Shown one piece after another: positions 52,710 to 61,848 of a stretch of 64,000 nt of DNA. Source of the stretch: JAOZPE01 sp964601275 (GTDB lineage: Bacteria > Krumholzibacteriota > Krumholzibacteriia > JAJRXK01); NCBI GenBank assembly GCA_964601275.1, contig CAZRMV010000003.1:124001-188000 (forward strand), in the 5' to 3' direction. The notes under the pieces are model-generated. The model ran no database searches and was not told the origin of the DNA. It was given only the letters and a program-made list of their open reading frames with translations. The position numbers were made by a program, and so were the translations under genes. Numbering within the stretch: position 1 is the stretch's first letter; each line of letters opens with the position of its first letter.

Positions 52710-54715
52710 CCACCCTGCCGCACATCCGGCCATCCCATCGCCACGCCCCGGCCGTGGCGCGCGCCGGGGCCATCGCCTGCGCCCTGGCGGTGATGGTTCT
52801 CCAGCTTTCGGGAGCGTTCGCATCGGCGTGGGCCCAGGAGAGCGGAGGGACCGACACCGTGTTCCGCCTGGGGCCCACCGCCCGGGGCGTGGGGCTGGCC
52901 GGGGCGATGGTCGGCCTGGCCACCGACGCGAGCGCCCCGTACTGGAATCCGGCCCTGTTGCCCCACGCACCGGGTTCGCAGATCACCTTCAGCTACAATC
53001 GGCTGTTCAGCGCGGCGGACGGGGCCGCCTACCAGTACCTGGGAATGGTCTATCCCACCCTGAACGCGGGTGGTTTCGGCCTGGGATTCCTGCGGCTCTC
53101 CCTGGGGGGCATCGACACCTACGACAACTTCAGCCGGCCCACCGGGACCCTCGACTACGCCGAGACCCAGATGCTGTTCAGCTACGGTTACGGGGCGGCA
53201 TTGCCCTGGTTGGGCGGCCATGTCGACCTGGGTCTGACCGCGAAGATCCACAGCCTCGAACTCGACGAACGGGCGACCAGTGGGGGCATGGACCTGGCGG
53301 TGAGCTGGCAACCTCCCCACCTGGAATCCTTCCGCGTCTCCTATGTCCACCAGAACCTGGTCGCTCCGAGCTTCCGGCTGGTCGACGTGGAGGACCAGCA
53401 GCCCTTCACCCAGCGCTTCGCGCTCAGCCATCACCGCGATCTGGGGGAGGCCACCACCCTCGACCTGGCGGTCGACTACGACCGGCCCCAGTTCGCCGAT
53501 TCGCGTCTGTCTGTCGGAGGTGAGTTCTCCTACCGGAATCTCTACACCCTGCGCGCGGGGTACGATTCCGAGCGCTTCAGCGTGGGTCTGGGAGGGCGCT
53601 GGCGGGCCTACGCCCTCGACTACGCCTTCCGCTCCGGGGGCGAACTGGGCGCGTCCCAGTTCCTGAGTTTCTCCTGGTACTTCGGCGAAAGCCTGAAGAG
53701 TCGCCGCGACGCGCAAGCGCGGCAACGGCAGCAGGAGATCGAAGAAGCCAGAATGGAGGCGGTGGAGAGCTGGCGAAGTGAGCAGGCCATGCGCGCCCTC
53801 GAGGATCTGCGTGGCCACCTGGCCGGCGGGGCGGTCGATCGGGCGGAACAGGATCTGGCCCGCGCCCGGGGATTCGGGGTGGCCGAGAGCGAGTTGAGCG
53901 ACTTCGAGGAAATCCTGAAGAAGAAGCGTCAACAGCAACAGGAACAATTACTTGCCGATCAGCTTCGCCAATCACAAGCCCAGAGCGCCGAGCGGGCGGT
54001 GCGCGAGGCCCTCGGCCAGGACGATCCCCTGCGGGCGCGCCTGGCGCTGGAGAATCTCCAACGGGTGGCCCCGGACCATCCCATGCTGTCGCGGCTCTCC
54101 CAGGACGTCGAGGCGATCCTGGCCGGGGCGGTCGCCGCGGCGGCGAGTGAGGCCACCGCGGCCGAACGGGCCGGCGACTGGGAACGGGCTTTGCGGGCCT
54201 GGAGCGAAGTGGCGCGACTCGATCCCACCGACCCAGGTCCCGCCGCGGCCCAGGCCAGGTGGCGGGCCGAACTGGAAGCGGCCCGGACCGACAGCGAGCA
54301 GGCCCGGGCACAGGCCGACCGCGCGCGGCGTCAGCTCCAGCGGGAAGAGACCTATACCCAGGCTCTCGAGCGGTACGCCCAGGGCGATCTCGACGGGGCG
54401 GAGACCCTGTGCAAGAAGGTTCTCGCGGCAGATCCATCCCACCGCAAAGCCGCGGAACTCCTGCGCCGTATCCAGCTCCGGCGGGAGGGCCCTCGACGCT
54501 TGAGCGGAGCGGAGGAAGAGGAAGTGAGGAAGGCCTACCTGGCCGGACTCACCCGGTTCACCGAGGGCGACTATGAGGGCGCCATCGCCCAGTGGGAGAA
54601 GATCCTGCAGATCGATCCCGGGAACCAGGGCGCGCGCAACAACATCGCCGAGGCGAAGGCGCGGATGGAGAGTCTGCGCAAGAACAAGAATGAACCGGAG
54701 GGCGGGTCACGGTGA
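52706..54715 (+). CDS. PorV/PorQ-like barrel fused to coiled-coil/TPR domain
   Basis: A 669-aa protein. Signal peptide about 1-44 (ASAWAQE). Residues about 50-330 form a PorV/PorQ-type outer-membrane barrel with the opening RLGPTARGVGLAGAMVGLAT and DASAPYWNPALLPHAPGSQI, ending in the strand SQFLSFSWYFG. The rest (about 335-669) is charged and helical, with TPR-like pairs (ALRAWSEVARLDPTDPGPAA; LERYAQGDLDGAETLCKKVL; FTEGDYEGAIAQWEKILQID). Barrel and TPR are usually separate proteins; here the helical part should lie in the periplasm. Start overlaps the giant gene (ATGA) and stop overlaps the next GTG. It is probably the export partner or periplasmic reader of the giant surface protein. Confidence 0.8.
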   Translation: MTTLPHIRPSHRHAPAVARAGAIACALAVMVLQLSGAFASAWAQESGGTDTVFRLGPTARGVGLAGAMVGLATDASAPYWNPALLPHAPGSQITFSYNRLFSAADGAAYQYLGMVYPTLNAGGFGLGFLRLSLGGIDTYDNFSRPTGTLDYAETQMLFSYGYGAALPWLGGHVDLGLTAKIHSLELDERATSGGMDLAVSWQPPHLESFRVSYVHQNLVAPSFRLVDVEDQQPFTQRFALSHHRDLGEATTLDLAVDYDRPQFADSRLSVGGEFSYRNLYTLRAGYDSERFSVGLGGRWRAYALDYAFRSGGELGASQFLSFSWYFGESLKSRRDAQARQRQQEIEEARMEAVESWRSEQAMRALEDLRGHLAGGAVDRAEQDLARARGFGVAESELSDFEEILKKKRQQQQEQLLADQLRQSQAQSAERAVREALGQDDPLRARLALENLQRVAPDHPMLSRLSQDVEAILAGAVAAAASEATAAERAGDWERALRAWSEVARLDPTDPGPAAAQARWRAELEAARTDSEQARAQADRARRQLQREETYTQALERYAQGDLDGAETLCKKVLAADPSHRKAAELLRRIQLRREGPRRLSGAEEEEVRKAYLAGLTRFTEGDYEGAIAQWEKILQIDPGNQGARNNIAEAKARMESLRKNKNEPEGGSR

Positions 54716-57249
54716 TCGGGGGAAGAGTCAAACACGCCCAGCTCGTGGTGGAGGCCAAGGAGAGCACCCTGGTCGAGGTGCGCGACTTCGTGGCGCGAAT
54801 CTGCCGCTACGCCGGATTCGACGCGGCCGACATCGGCAACTTCAAGCTCGCGGTCGACGAGGCCTGCACGAACATCATCCAGCATTCCTACCGGAACATG
54901 GGCGGCGAGATCTCCATCGAGGTGAGCTACTGCTCGGGATGGGTGGAGATCTGTCTGCGCGATGAGGGGGAATCCTTCGACTTCGGCGCGGTCGCTCTTC
55001 CCGACCTCGATCATTACGTCGCCATCGGCAAGCGGGGTGGTCTGGGGATCTACCTGATCAACCGGATCATGGACGAAGTGGAGTACCGCTCGAACGACGG
55101 CGTGAATGAATTGCGTCTCGCCATGGACCGTCGGCTTCCGATGGATCGCTGGATCCCCGGTCTCCATTTCTCCGCGCTGCATCGCAGCCTGCGGATGCGT
55201 TTCACCCTGCGCGCTTCCTTCGGTCTGACCCTGCTCGTGGTTCTCGCGCTGGGGATCATCCATCTCCGCCAGCGGGAGACGATCTTCGCCCAGGAGCTGT
55301 CCCGGATCGAGGCGGTGGCGCGGGACACCGCGGTCGAGGCGCAGAGCGTGCTCAACAGCGGCGATCCCTATTCGCTGGGACGCACCCTTCTTCAACAGAG
55401 CGTCCTCGAACTGGCCCACAGCGATTCCACCATCGCCTACGCCAGGGTGGTGCACGACCGCGACGGCCGGATCTGGGTGGATACCCGCATGGACCGCCTC
55501 TTCACCACCTGGCAGCCCGAGCCGGGACGTCCGCTGGATTCGGTGGGTGGAGAGGGACAGTGGCAGACCATGCGGGGTCCTCTGGGGCTCATCTACCAGT
55601 TGAGCTACCCGGTGACCATCCACGGTCCGCAGGGGGAAACGGTGCGTCTGGGACAGGTCATCCTCGGCCTGAAGGCCAGTGAAGTCCGGGCGCTCTATCA
55701 CGCGGCCCTGGTCCACATCGCGGGAATCGGGCTGCTCGCCCTGTTGGCGGGCACGGTCCTGATCCTCATCATGGTCAATCTCTTCGTGCGGCCCATCCAG
55801 CAGCTCACCGAGGGGGTGCTGGCCATCGGCGACGGCGTGCTGGAGAAGGACATCGAGGTCCAGGGTCCCGAGGAGATCTCCACCATCGCCGCCGCCTTCA
55901 ACGAGATCGCGGGCAAGTTCCGCAACGCACAGGCCCACCTGGTGGAACAGGAGCGGCTGCAGAAGGAGATGCAGCTCGCCCGCGAGATCCAGCGCACGCT
56001 GCTGCCGACCGAGATGCCCGACCTCTCCGGCTACGAGATCGCGGCCATGTACCGGGCGGCGGCCGAGGTCGGTGGGGACTACTACGACTTCTTCACCGTC
56101 GACGAGGACACCACCGGCATCGTGGTGGCCGACGTGTCGGGCAAAGGCATCCCGGGCAGTCTGGTGATGACCATGATCCGCACCGCTTTGCGTATGGAGG
56201 CGCGGGGCAACCACAACGCCAGCGATGTCATGTCGCGGGTGAACGCCTTCATCACCGAGGACATGCGCAAGGGAATGTTCATCACCCTCTTCTACATCAT
56301 CCTCGACTCGAAGAACCGGGTGGTGAGTTACGCTTCGGCCGGACACAACCCGATGCTGCTCTATCGGAAGGAGACCGACGAGGTGTTCTTCCTCAATCCT
56401 CCGGGTTTCCCGGTGGGGATCTCCCTGCCCGATCCCGATCTCTTCGAGAAGACCATCGATGTCGAGCGGCTCCAGTTGCAGCAGGACGACCTCCTGCTGG
56501 TCTACACCGACGGTGTGACCGAGGCGATGAACGCGGCCCGCGAGCAATACGGCGAGCAGCGCATGATCCAGTGCGTGAAGGAACACGCCGGCAAGTCGGC
56601 GGAGGAGTTCATCGACGCCCTCAACCGCGATGTCGCCGCCTTCACCGCCGGCTACGCCCAGAACGACGATATCACCGTGGTGGCGATCAAGGAGAAGATG
56701 CGCCCCGCTTCGCTCGAGATCGAGCGGCGGCAGCGACTGCTCGACATGGTGGAGGTCGAGGGCAAGGAGATCGAAGAGGCCTGCCGCGAGTACGGGGTGT
56801 CGGTGTCGACCTACTACCGCTGGCGGCGCCTGAAGGAGAAGGGGGGCGAGGAGGCCCTGGCCGGAAAGGCGAGCCAGGCCGGATTGCGCCGCCTCACCAT
56901 CGAGGAGCGCGACGCCATGCTGGCCCTGGTGCGGAAAGATCCTTCCCTGGGTGCCAAGCGGTTGGCCGACGCCCTCGGCGACCAGGGATTCTCCCCCACC
57001 GCCCGGATGGTCTACGAGGAGCTGGTGCGGCTGGATCTGAGCAACGAGAGCAAACGGCGCCGTTACCTCCACCAACGAGGGTGGAAGCAGGATCCCCGGT
57101 TGGATCCCATGACGGCCGACGATTCCCCGGAAGGGAATCGGGAACACCCCGCCCCGGCCGAGGAGGAGTTGGACCGAACTTTGCTGAATCCAGACGCGGA
57201 ACCGGCATCGCTCGACGAGACCGAGGAAGCCCCCTTGGAGTCCCGTTGA
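54712..57249 (+). CDS. Fused anti-sigma kinase, membrane sensor, PP2C phosphatase and HTH protein
   Basis: An 845-aa protein with five parts. An RsbW-like HATPase (about 5-140: DEACTNIIQHSY with Asn54, and KRGGLGIYLI at 107-116). TM helix 1 (about 164-185) and an extracytoplasmic region (about 186-330). TM helix 2 (about 334-358) and HAMP (about 359-412). A SpoIIE/RsbU-type PP2C domain (about 420-662) with metal ligands Asp456 (GGDYYDF), Asp474 (ADVSGKG), Asp600 (YTDGVTE) and Asp653 (NDDITVV). Then a helix-turn-helix region (about 672-790: ACREYGVSVSTYYRWRRLKE, later SLGAKRLADALGDQGF) as in IS3/IS481-type transposases, and an acidic tail. All key residues appear intact. Kinase and phosphatase of a partner switch are normally opposed and separate; here they share one chain. 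The start is GTG, overlapping the previous stop. Confidence 0.88.
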   Translation: MIGGRVKHAQLVVEAKESTLVEVRDFVARICRYAGFDAADIGNFKLAVDEACTNIIQHSYRNMGGEISIEVSYCSGWVEICLRDEGESFDFGAVALPDLDHYVAIGKRGGLGIYLINRIMDEVEYRSNDGVNELRLAMDRRLPMDRWIPGLHFSALHRSLRMRFTLRASFGLTLLVVLALGIIHLRQRETIFAQELSRIEAVARDTAVEAQSVLNSGDPYSLGRTLLQQSVLELAHSDSTIAYARVVHDRDGRIWVDTRMDRLFTTWQPEPGRPLDSVGGEGQWQTMRGPLGLIYQLSYPVTIHGPQGETVRLGQVILGLKASEVRALYHAALVHIAGIGLLALLAGTVLILIMVNLFVRPIQQLTEGVLAIGDGVLEKDIEVQGPEEISTIAAAFNEIAGKFRNAQAHLVEQERLQKEMQLAREIQRTLLPTEMPDLSGYEIAAMYRAAAEVGGDYYDFFTVDEDTTGIVVADVSGKGIPGSLVMTMIRTALRMEARGNHNASDVMSRVNAFITEDMRKGMFITLFYIILDSKNRVVSYASAGHNPMLLYRKETDEVFFLNPPGFPVGISLPDPDLFEKTIDVERLQLQQDDLLLVYTDGVTEAMNAAREQYGEQRMIQCVKEHAGKSAEEFIDALNRDVAAFTAGYAQNDDITVVAIKEKMRPASLEIERRQRLLDMVEVEGKEIEEACREYGVSVSTYYRWRRLKEKGGEEALAGKASQAGLRRLTIEERDAMLALVRKDPSLGAKRLADALGDQGFSPTARMVYEELVRLDLSNESKRRRYLHQRGWKQDPRLDPMTADDSPEGNREHPAPAEEELDRTLLNPDAEPASLDETEEAPLESR

Positions 57250-57322
57250 GCAGGCATAACCAAGATATTGTCCGACAACGGATTAACGAATTCATCTCGA
57301 GTGAAGAAGGAGATCTCTCCTG

Positions 57323-57685
57323 ATGGACGGAATCACGGTCATCTCGAAGGCGCACGAATCCTGCCCGGATCACCAGATCCTCGAGGTGGCGGGATACATC
57401 GACACTTCGACCTCGGCCGAACTGGAACGGGAGATCAAGTCCTTGATCCACTCCGGTCGCTACAAGATCATCGTCGACCTCTCGAAGGTGTCCTACATCT
57501 CCTCGGCGGGGTGGGGGATCTTCATCAGCGTCATCCGGGAGATCCGCGAGAACGGCGGCGATCTGAAGCTGGTCGGGATGATTCCGGACGTCTTCGAGGT
57601 CTTCGAACTGCTCGAGTTCCAGAACATCCTCGGCGCCTTTCCCACCGTCGAGGACGCGATCCAGGCCACGACCGCCGCGACCTGA
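57323..57685 (+). CDS. STAS-domain anti-sigma factor antagonist (RsbV/SpoIIAA type)
   Basis: A 120-aa single STAS domain (about 5-110). KIIVDLSKVSYISSAGWGIF carries the likely phosphoacceptor, Ser61 (aligned by eye with Ser56/Ser58 of RsbV/SpoIIAA; the Asp before it is Ser60 here). The preceding gene encodes an RsbW-like kinase that could phosphorylate it and a PP2C domain that could dephosphorylate it. AGGAG lies about 10 bases before the ATG at 57323. The 73-base gap upstream is AT-rich, with no clear promoter. No sigma factor gene is adjacent, so the final output is unknown. Confidence 0.9.
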   Translation: MDGITVISKAHESCPDHQILEVAGYIDTSTSAELEREIKSLIHSGRYKIIVDLSKVSYISSAGWGIFISVIREIRENGGDLKLVGMIPDVFEVFELLEFQNILGAFPTVEDAIQATTAAT

Positions 57686-57718
57686 TCCGGCCCGCTCTTG
57701 GAACGACTGGACTCCGGG

Positions 57719-57745
57719 ACGCCCGCCCCTCCGGCGGGCGTTTCC
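57719..57745 (+). terminator. Terminator of the surface/partner-switch operon
   Basis: A 9-base perfect stem ACGCCCGCC (57719-57727) / GGCGGGCGT (57733-57741), loop CCTCC, then TTCCG; the T-run is short. Confidence 0.55.
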
Positions 57746-57914
57746 GTGTCCGGGGACGCGGGCAGAAGGTCCGGTCCGGGCGGCATGCCGCCGGGCACGG
57801 GGAGGATGCGGCCCCTCCGGCGGGCGATCGAGCGGGGGTGGCGGAAACGGGGGCGGCGGGTTTAGAGTATGGAAGCCTGCCCACCTGGACAGAAGGCCTC
57901 CTCACAGAGAGCGC

Positions 57915-60155
57915 ATGGTCGCGGTGACCTCAGCTTCCTTCAACTTCCCCCTGGCGGTCTTGCGGATGGCGCCCTCGGGCGCATTGCAGTGGCTGGGAGT
58001 CGCCGTCGCGGCGGTGGCCGTGTTGGCGATCGCCTACTTCTCCTATCGTCGCACCCTTCCCGAGTTGACGCGGCCGCAGCGGTGGACCCTGCAGACCTTG
58101 CGCTCGGTCGCGCTGCTGCTCTTGCTCTTCATGTTGCTCGAGCCGGTGCTGCACCGCCGTGACGAAAAGGTCATTCCCCCCGGGGTGCTCGTGCTGACCG
58201 ACGGCAGCCGCAGCATGCGTCTGCGCAACGAGGAGGGACAGAGCCGTCTCGAAGCCGCGCATCGCTTGGAGCAAGCGGCGACGGAGGGTCTTCGCCGCCG
58301 GAACGGGCGGCCCCGGATCTTCTTCGCCCGGGGCGCCCGGCGGGTCTGGCCCGAGAACGGCGAAGGAGAGGATGACGGGACCAACCTGGAGGCGTTGCTG
58401 CTGTCGGGGGCGCAACGGCACCTGGCGGACAATCTGCAGGCCATCCTGCTCTTGAGTGACGGGGTCGATACCGATCGGGACCGCCCCTCGATCGCGGGTC
58501 TGCGCGTGCCGGTGTACACCGTGGCGGTGGGGGATTCTTCGTCGTCGGGAGATCTACGGGTCGACCGGGTGCGCTATCCCACCCTGGCCTACCGGGGGGA
58601 GAGAATCGAGATCGACGCCGAAGCGGTGATCGATGCGTCCGAGGCCGGACGCACCTGGGCCCTGCTGGAAGGCGGAGGAAAGACCGACAGCCTTCTCGTC
58701 CAGTGGCCGGCCGGCGGCGGACGCGTGCCGCTGCGTTTCACCGTGCGGGCCGACAGCCTGGGAATGCTCCGCCGCAGCTTGCGCCTGGTTCCCTTGCCCC
58801 AGGAAGCCCTGGTGGAGAACAACCGCATGGAGGTGGCGCTGCAGGTTCGCAAGCAGCGACTGCACCTGGTTCTCATCGGAGCGCGTCCCGGGTGGGATTT
58901 CCATTTCCTCTTCCGGCGCTTCGCGCGCGACAAACGCTTCCTGATGGAAGCCGTCTACCTTCGCCGGGACCAGTGGATCCTGGCGGGGACGGACAGTCTG
59001 TGGACTCCACCCGCCGACCTCGCCCACGCCCGGGGCGTGGACGCGTGGATCCTGGCCAGCCTGGACGACCTCGACCGGATCGCGGCGTCCGCGCCGGGGA
59101 TCGAGGCCTCGGTACGACGCGGCGCCGGCCTGTTGACCCTCTTCTCCAAGCCGCGCCGCAAGAGGCCGCCGGTGCTCTCGGCCGGCGCCCGCGCTCTGTT
59201 GCCGGTGGTGCTCCAACCGGGGGCGCGTTGGGTGGAAGGGGAGCACCGGGTGGAGGTGACCGCGGCGGGAATGGCCCATCCCATCCTCGATCTTCCCGCC
59301 GAGGTGGGCTCGGCTCCGTCCCGCCTGGAGGCGATGCCTCCGTTGTGGGAAGCGGTCCACGGGGTCTCGGTCAAGCAGGACAGCGACCTGCTCCTGCAAC
59401 TGCGCGGGGACGACGGTGTGCTTCCTCTGCTGGCGGTGGGGCGGCACGGCAAGGGAGTGGTGGCGAGCTGGTCGGCCGCTCCCCTGTGGAGCTGGTCGTT
59501 CTGGCGACTGGGCGAACGGGAGAACGAAGACGTCTACTTCGCCCTGACCGGCAACCTGCTCTTCTATCTCGCCGAGGGAGGCCACCGCACCCGGTTGCGT
59601 CTGGTGCTGCCCCGTCCGGTCGTCGCGGTGGGTGAAGACGCGTTGGTGCGGGCGGTGGTCCTGGATTCGCGCATGCAACCGGACCGCCATCACGACCTGT
59701 GGCTGGAATGGAGGGCGGATGATGGAACTCCGGTGGACTCGACGGCCCAGGCGACCGGGCGGCGGTTGATGAAGGTCGACGCCTCCACCGAAGGAGGCCG
59801 CAGTCTGCGTCTTCCGGCGCTTCCTCCCGGCCCCTACCATTTCCGGATCGCGCTGGAGGAGAAGGGGGGACGGATCGTGTCCCCCTGGAAGTCGCTGGAG
59901 ATCGATCCGTATTCGGTGGAGTACCGGCATCCACAGCCGGACCCCGTGGCCCTGGGAGAGATCGCCCGGATGACCGGCGGGCGGAGGCTTGCGGAGGACG
60001 AGCTGGCCGAGTGGGCGGCGCGTCTTACCCTCCAGGAGACCACCCGGGTCGAACCCCGTCGGATTCCCGTGTGGGCTTCGCTCGGACTGTTCGCGGTGCT
60101 GATCGGCTTGCTGAGCGCCGAATGGGCGCTGCGCCGCCGGTGGGGAATGGTCTGA
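57915..60155 (+). CDS. Membrane protein with VWA-like and GATase-like domains
   Basis: A 746-aa protein. Two N-terminal helices (about 24-42 and 60-78), a VWA-like region starting VLVLTDGSRSMRLRNEEGQS (a degenerate D-x-S-x-S site, here DGSRS) to about 215, beta-rich segments, a class I glutamine-amidotransferase-like Rossmann region (about 315-470; VDAWILASLDDLDRI and SVRRGAGLLTLF), and a final transmembrane helix (about 715-735). This layout is common in FCB and planctomycete proteins near BatA-type or aerotolerance operons, but no MoxR gene is here. Most of it should face the periplasm. Function unknown. Confidence 0.78.
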   Translation: MVAVTSASFNFPLAVLRMAPSGALQWLGVAVAAVAVLAIAYFSYRRTLPELTRPQRWTLQTLRSVALLLLLFMLLEPVLHRRDEKVIPPGVLVLTDGSRSMRLRNEEGQSRLEAAHRLEQAATEGLRRRNGRPRIFFARGARRVWPENGEGEDDGTNLEALLLSGAQRHLADNLQAILLLSDGVDTDRDRPSIAGLRVPVYTVAVGDSSSSGDLRVDRVRYPTLAYRGERIEIDAEAVIDASEAGRTWALLEGGGKTDSLLVQWPAGGGRVPLRFTVRADSLGMLRRSLRLVPLPQEALVENNRMEVALQVRKQRLHLVLIGARPGWDFHFLFRRFARDKRFLMEAVYLRRDQWILAGTDSLWTPPADLAHARGVDAWILASLDDLDRIAASAPGIEASVRRGAGLLTLFSKPRRKRPPVLSAGARALLPVVLQPGARWVEGEHRVEVTAAGMAHPILDLPAEVGSAPSRLEAMPPLWEAVHGVSVKQDSDLLLQLRGDDGVLPLLAVGRHGKGVVASWSAAPLWSWSFWRLGERENEDVYFALTGNLLFYLAEGGHRTRLRLVLPRPVVAVGEDALVRAVVLDSRMQPDRHHDLWLEWRADDGTPVDSTAQATGRRLMKVDASTEGGRSLRLPALPPGPYHFRIALEEKGGRIVSPWKSLEIDPYSVEYRHPQPDPVALGEIARMTGGRRLAEDELAEWAARLTLQETTRVEPRRIPVWASLGLFAVLIGLLSAEWALRRRWGMV

Positions 60156-60201
60156 GTCCCATTGCCTCCCACATACCCGGCCTCCCGGGGAAGGTTGTGC
60201 C

Positions 60202-61848
60202 ATGGCACCCCGGCAAGCGGCCGCGTGGCTGGTTCTGCTGGCGATGGTGGTTCCGGTTTCCAGCGTCCGCTCCCGACTTGTCCTGAACGAAGTCCTGTAC
60301 GATCCGCCGGGCAGCGACACCGGCCGGGAGTTCGTCGAGCTCTTTCTCGCCGGTACCGATTCGCTCTCGCTCGACGGGGTCCGCCTGGTGTTCGTCAACG
60401 GCGCCGCGCCCGATACCCGCAAGACGATCTGGCGCGCACCCGAGGGTCTGCTTCTTGCGCCGGGCACCTTCTTCGTGGTGGGCGAGAGCGGGGTCGAGCC
60501 CCGCGACGCGCAGGCCACCCTCTCCCTGCAGAACGGGCCCGACGCGGTGTGGTTGCTGCGGGGGGAGGAGGTCCTCGATCGCCTGGCCTGGGGAGACATG
60601 GAGGGTCTGGGTGAGGGGACTCCCGCCGAGGACGTTTCCGGGACCAGCTTGGGAAGGGTGCCCGACGGCGCCGATTCCGATGACAACGCCACCGACTGGC
60701 GAAGACTGGACCGGCCCAACCCGGCCCGGGTGAACGCGGCGGCGGTCGATTTCGGGTTGGGGCCGTTGGAAGCGGATCCGCCCCACCGGTCGACGCAGGG
60801 GGTGGTGCGTTTCATGGTGATCGCCCGCGCGCACGGATGGGCATCGCATCAAGAGGGAACCGTCCGATGGTCCCTCGACGGAGATCTTCTCGCCGAGACC
60901 CCCTTGTCCCTGTCCGCAAACGACTCCATCGGCCTGGAACGGGAGTTTCCGTTGCCGTGGGGGCGGCACCGGGTGAGGGTGGAGATCGTCACGCCCTCGG
61001 CGGTGGTCGACAGCGAACGCCTCATCTTCCAGGTGGGGGTCGGCGACGTCGTTCTCAACGAGCTGATGGTGCGTCCTCTGGACGATCAGCCGGAGTGGAT
61101 CGAGCTGCATGTTCCCGGCGCGGCGCCGCCGGTATTGCAGGGGTGGGCGATCAGCGACGCCACCCGCAAGTGGCGCACCCTTCCCGAGATCGTCATTCCT
61201 CCCGGCGGCTTTGCGCTGCTCTGCGGCGACCCGGAACGTCTCCGTGGGCTCTTCGATCTGCCGGAGGATGTCTCGGTGGTCACTCCCCAGGGCGGTTGGC
61301 CATCGCTCAACAATACCCAGGGAAGCGGGGCCGAGTTCGCCGACGAGGTCTTGTTGCGTGATGAGCTGGGAGCGGTCGTCGATTACCTCGCCTACACCTC
61401 CGATCTCATCCTCGAGGAAGGTCACAGCATCGAGCGCGGCCTGATCGCCAACGACTCGCCCCGCGCGTGGTTCGCCGCGTCGGGTCCGCCCAGTCCGGGA
61501 CGTCCCAATCCCAGTGCCCAGGCGGTACCGCCGGTCTCGGGACTGCGGGTGCAGCCCAATCCCTTCACTCCCGATGGAGATGGTGAGGGCGATGTGCTGC
61601 ACATCCTGCTGCGCCATCCGCTCGACGGGCTCGCGGTGGTGGCCGAGGTCTTCGACCTGGAAGGCGGACGGGTGTGCACCCTGGGAACCGATTCGGCCGG
61701 GGGCGGTCTGCGCCAGTGGTTGTGGGACGGCCGCGACGCGCGCGGGCGGCCGGTTCCGATGGGAGCCTACGTGGTGGTGGTGCGCGGCGGTGGACACGGC
61801 ACCGGCGAACGCCGCTGGTCCGCTCTGGTCGCCCTCGCCCGGCGGTGA
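60202..61848 (+). CDS. Secreted protein with two lamin-tail domains and a FlgD-like C-terminus
   Basis: A 548-aa exported protein. Signal peptide about 1-23. Two lamin-tail-domain units: about 24-155 (LVLNEVLYDPPGSDTGREFV, then ELFLAGTDSLSLDGVRLVF) and about 275-430 (VVLNELMVRPLDDQPEWIEL, then GWAISDATRKWRTLPEI). A FlgD-like C-terminal domain (about 450-540) contains VQPNPFTPDGDGEGDVLHIL and GRPVPMGAYVVVVRG. LTD domains are frequent in surface proteins and nucleases of FCB bacteria. GGGGAAGG lies 7 bases before the ATG. Its stop overlaps the next start (TGATG). Confidence 0.83.
   Translation: MAPRQAAAWLVLLAMVVPVSSVRSRLVLNEVLYDPPGSDTGREFVELFLAGTDSLSLDGVRLVFVNGAAPDTRKTIWRAPEGLLLAPGTFFVVGESGVEPRDAQATLSLQNGPDAVWLLRGEEVLDRLAWGDMEGLGEGTPAEDVSGTSLGRVPDGADSDDNATDWRRLDRPNPARVNAAAVDFGLGPLEADPPHRSTQGVVRFMVIARAHGWASHQEGTVRWSLDGDLLAETPLSLSANDSIGLEREFPLPWGRHRVRVEIVTPSAVVDSERLIFQVGVGDVVLNELMVRPLDDQPEWIELHVPGAAPPVLQGWAISDATRKWRTLPEIVIPPGGFALLCGDPERLRGLFDLPEDVSVVTPQGGWPSLNNTQGSGAEFADEVLLRDELGAVVDYLAYTSDLILEEGHSIERGLIANDSPRAWFAASGPPSPGRPNPSAQAVPPVSGLRVQPNPFTPDGDGEGDVLHILLRHPLDGLAVVAEVFDLEGGRVCTLGTDSAGGGLRQWLWDGRDARGRPVPMGAYVVVVRGGGHGTGERRWSALVALARR

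Noticed and set aside
56730..57080. Transposase or insertion-sequence remnant
   Set aside because: Only the helix-turn-helix part resembles transposases. It is in frame with the phosphatase, there is no DDE catalytic domain, and no terminal repeats were seen, so it is treated as a domain of the fusion protein.
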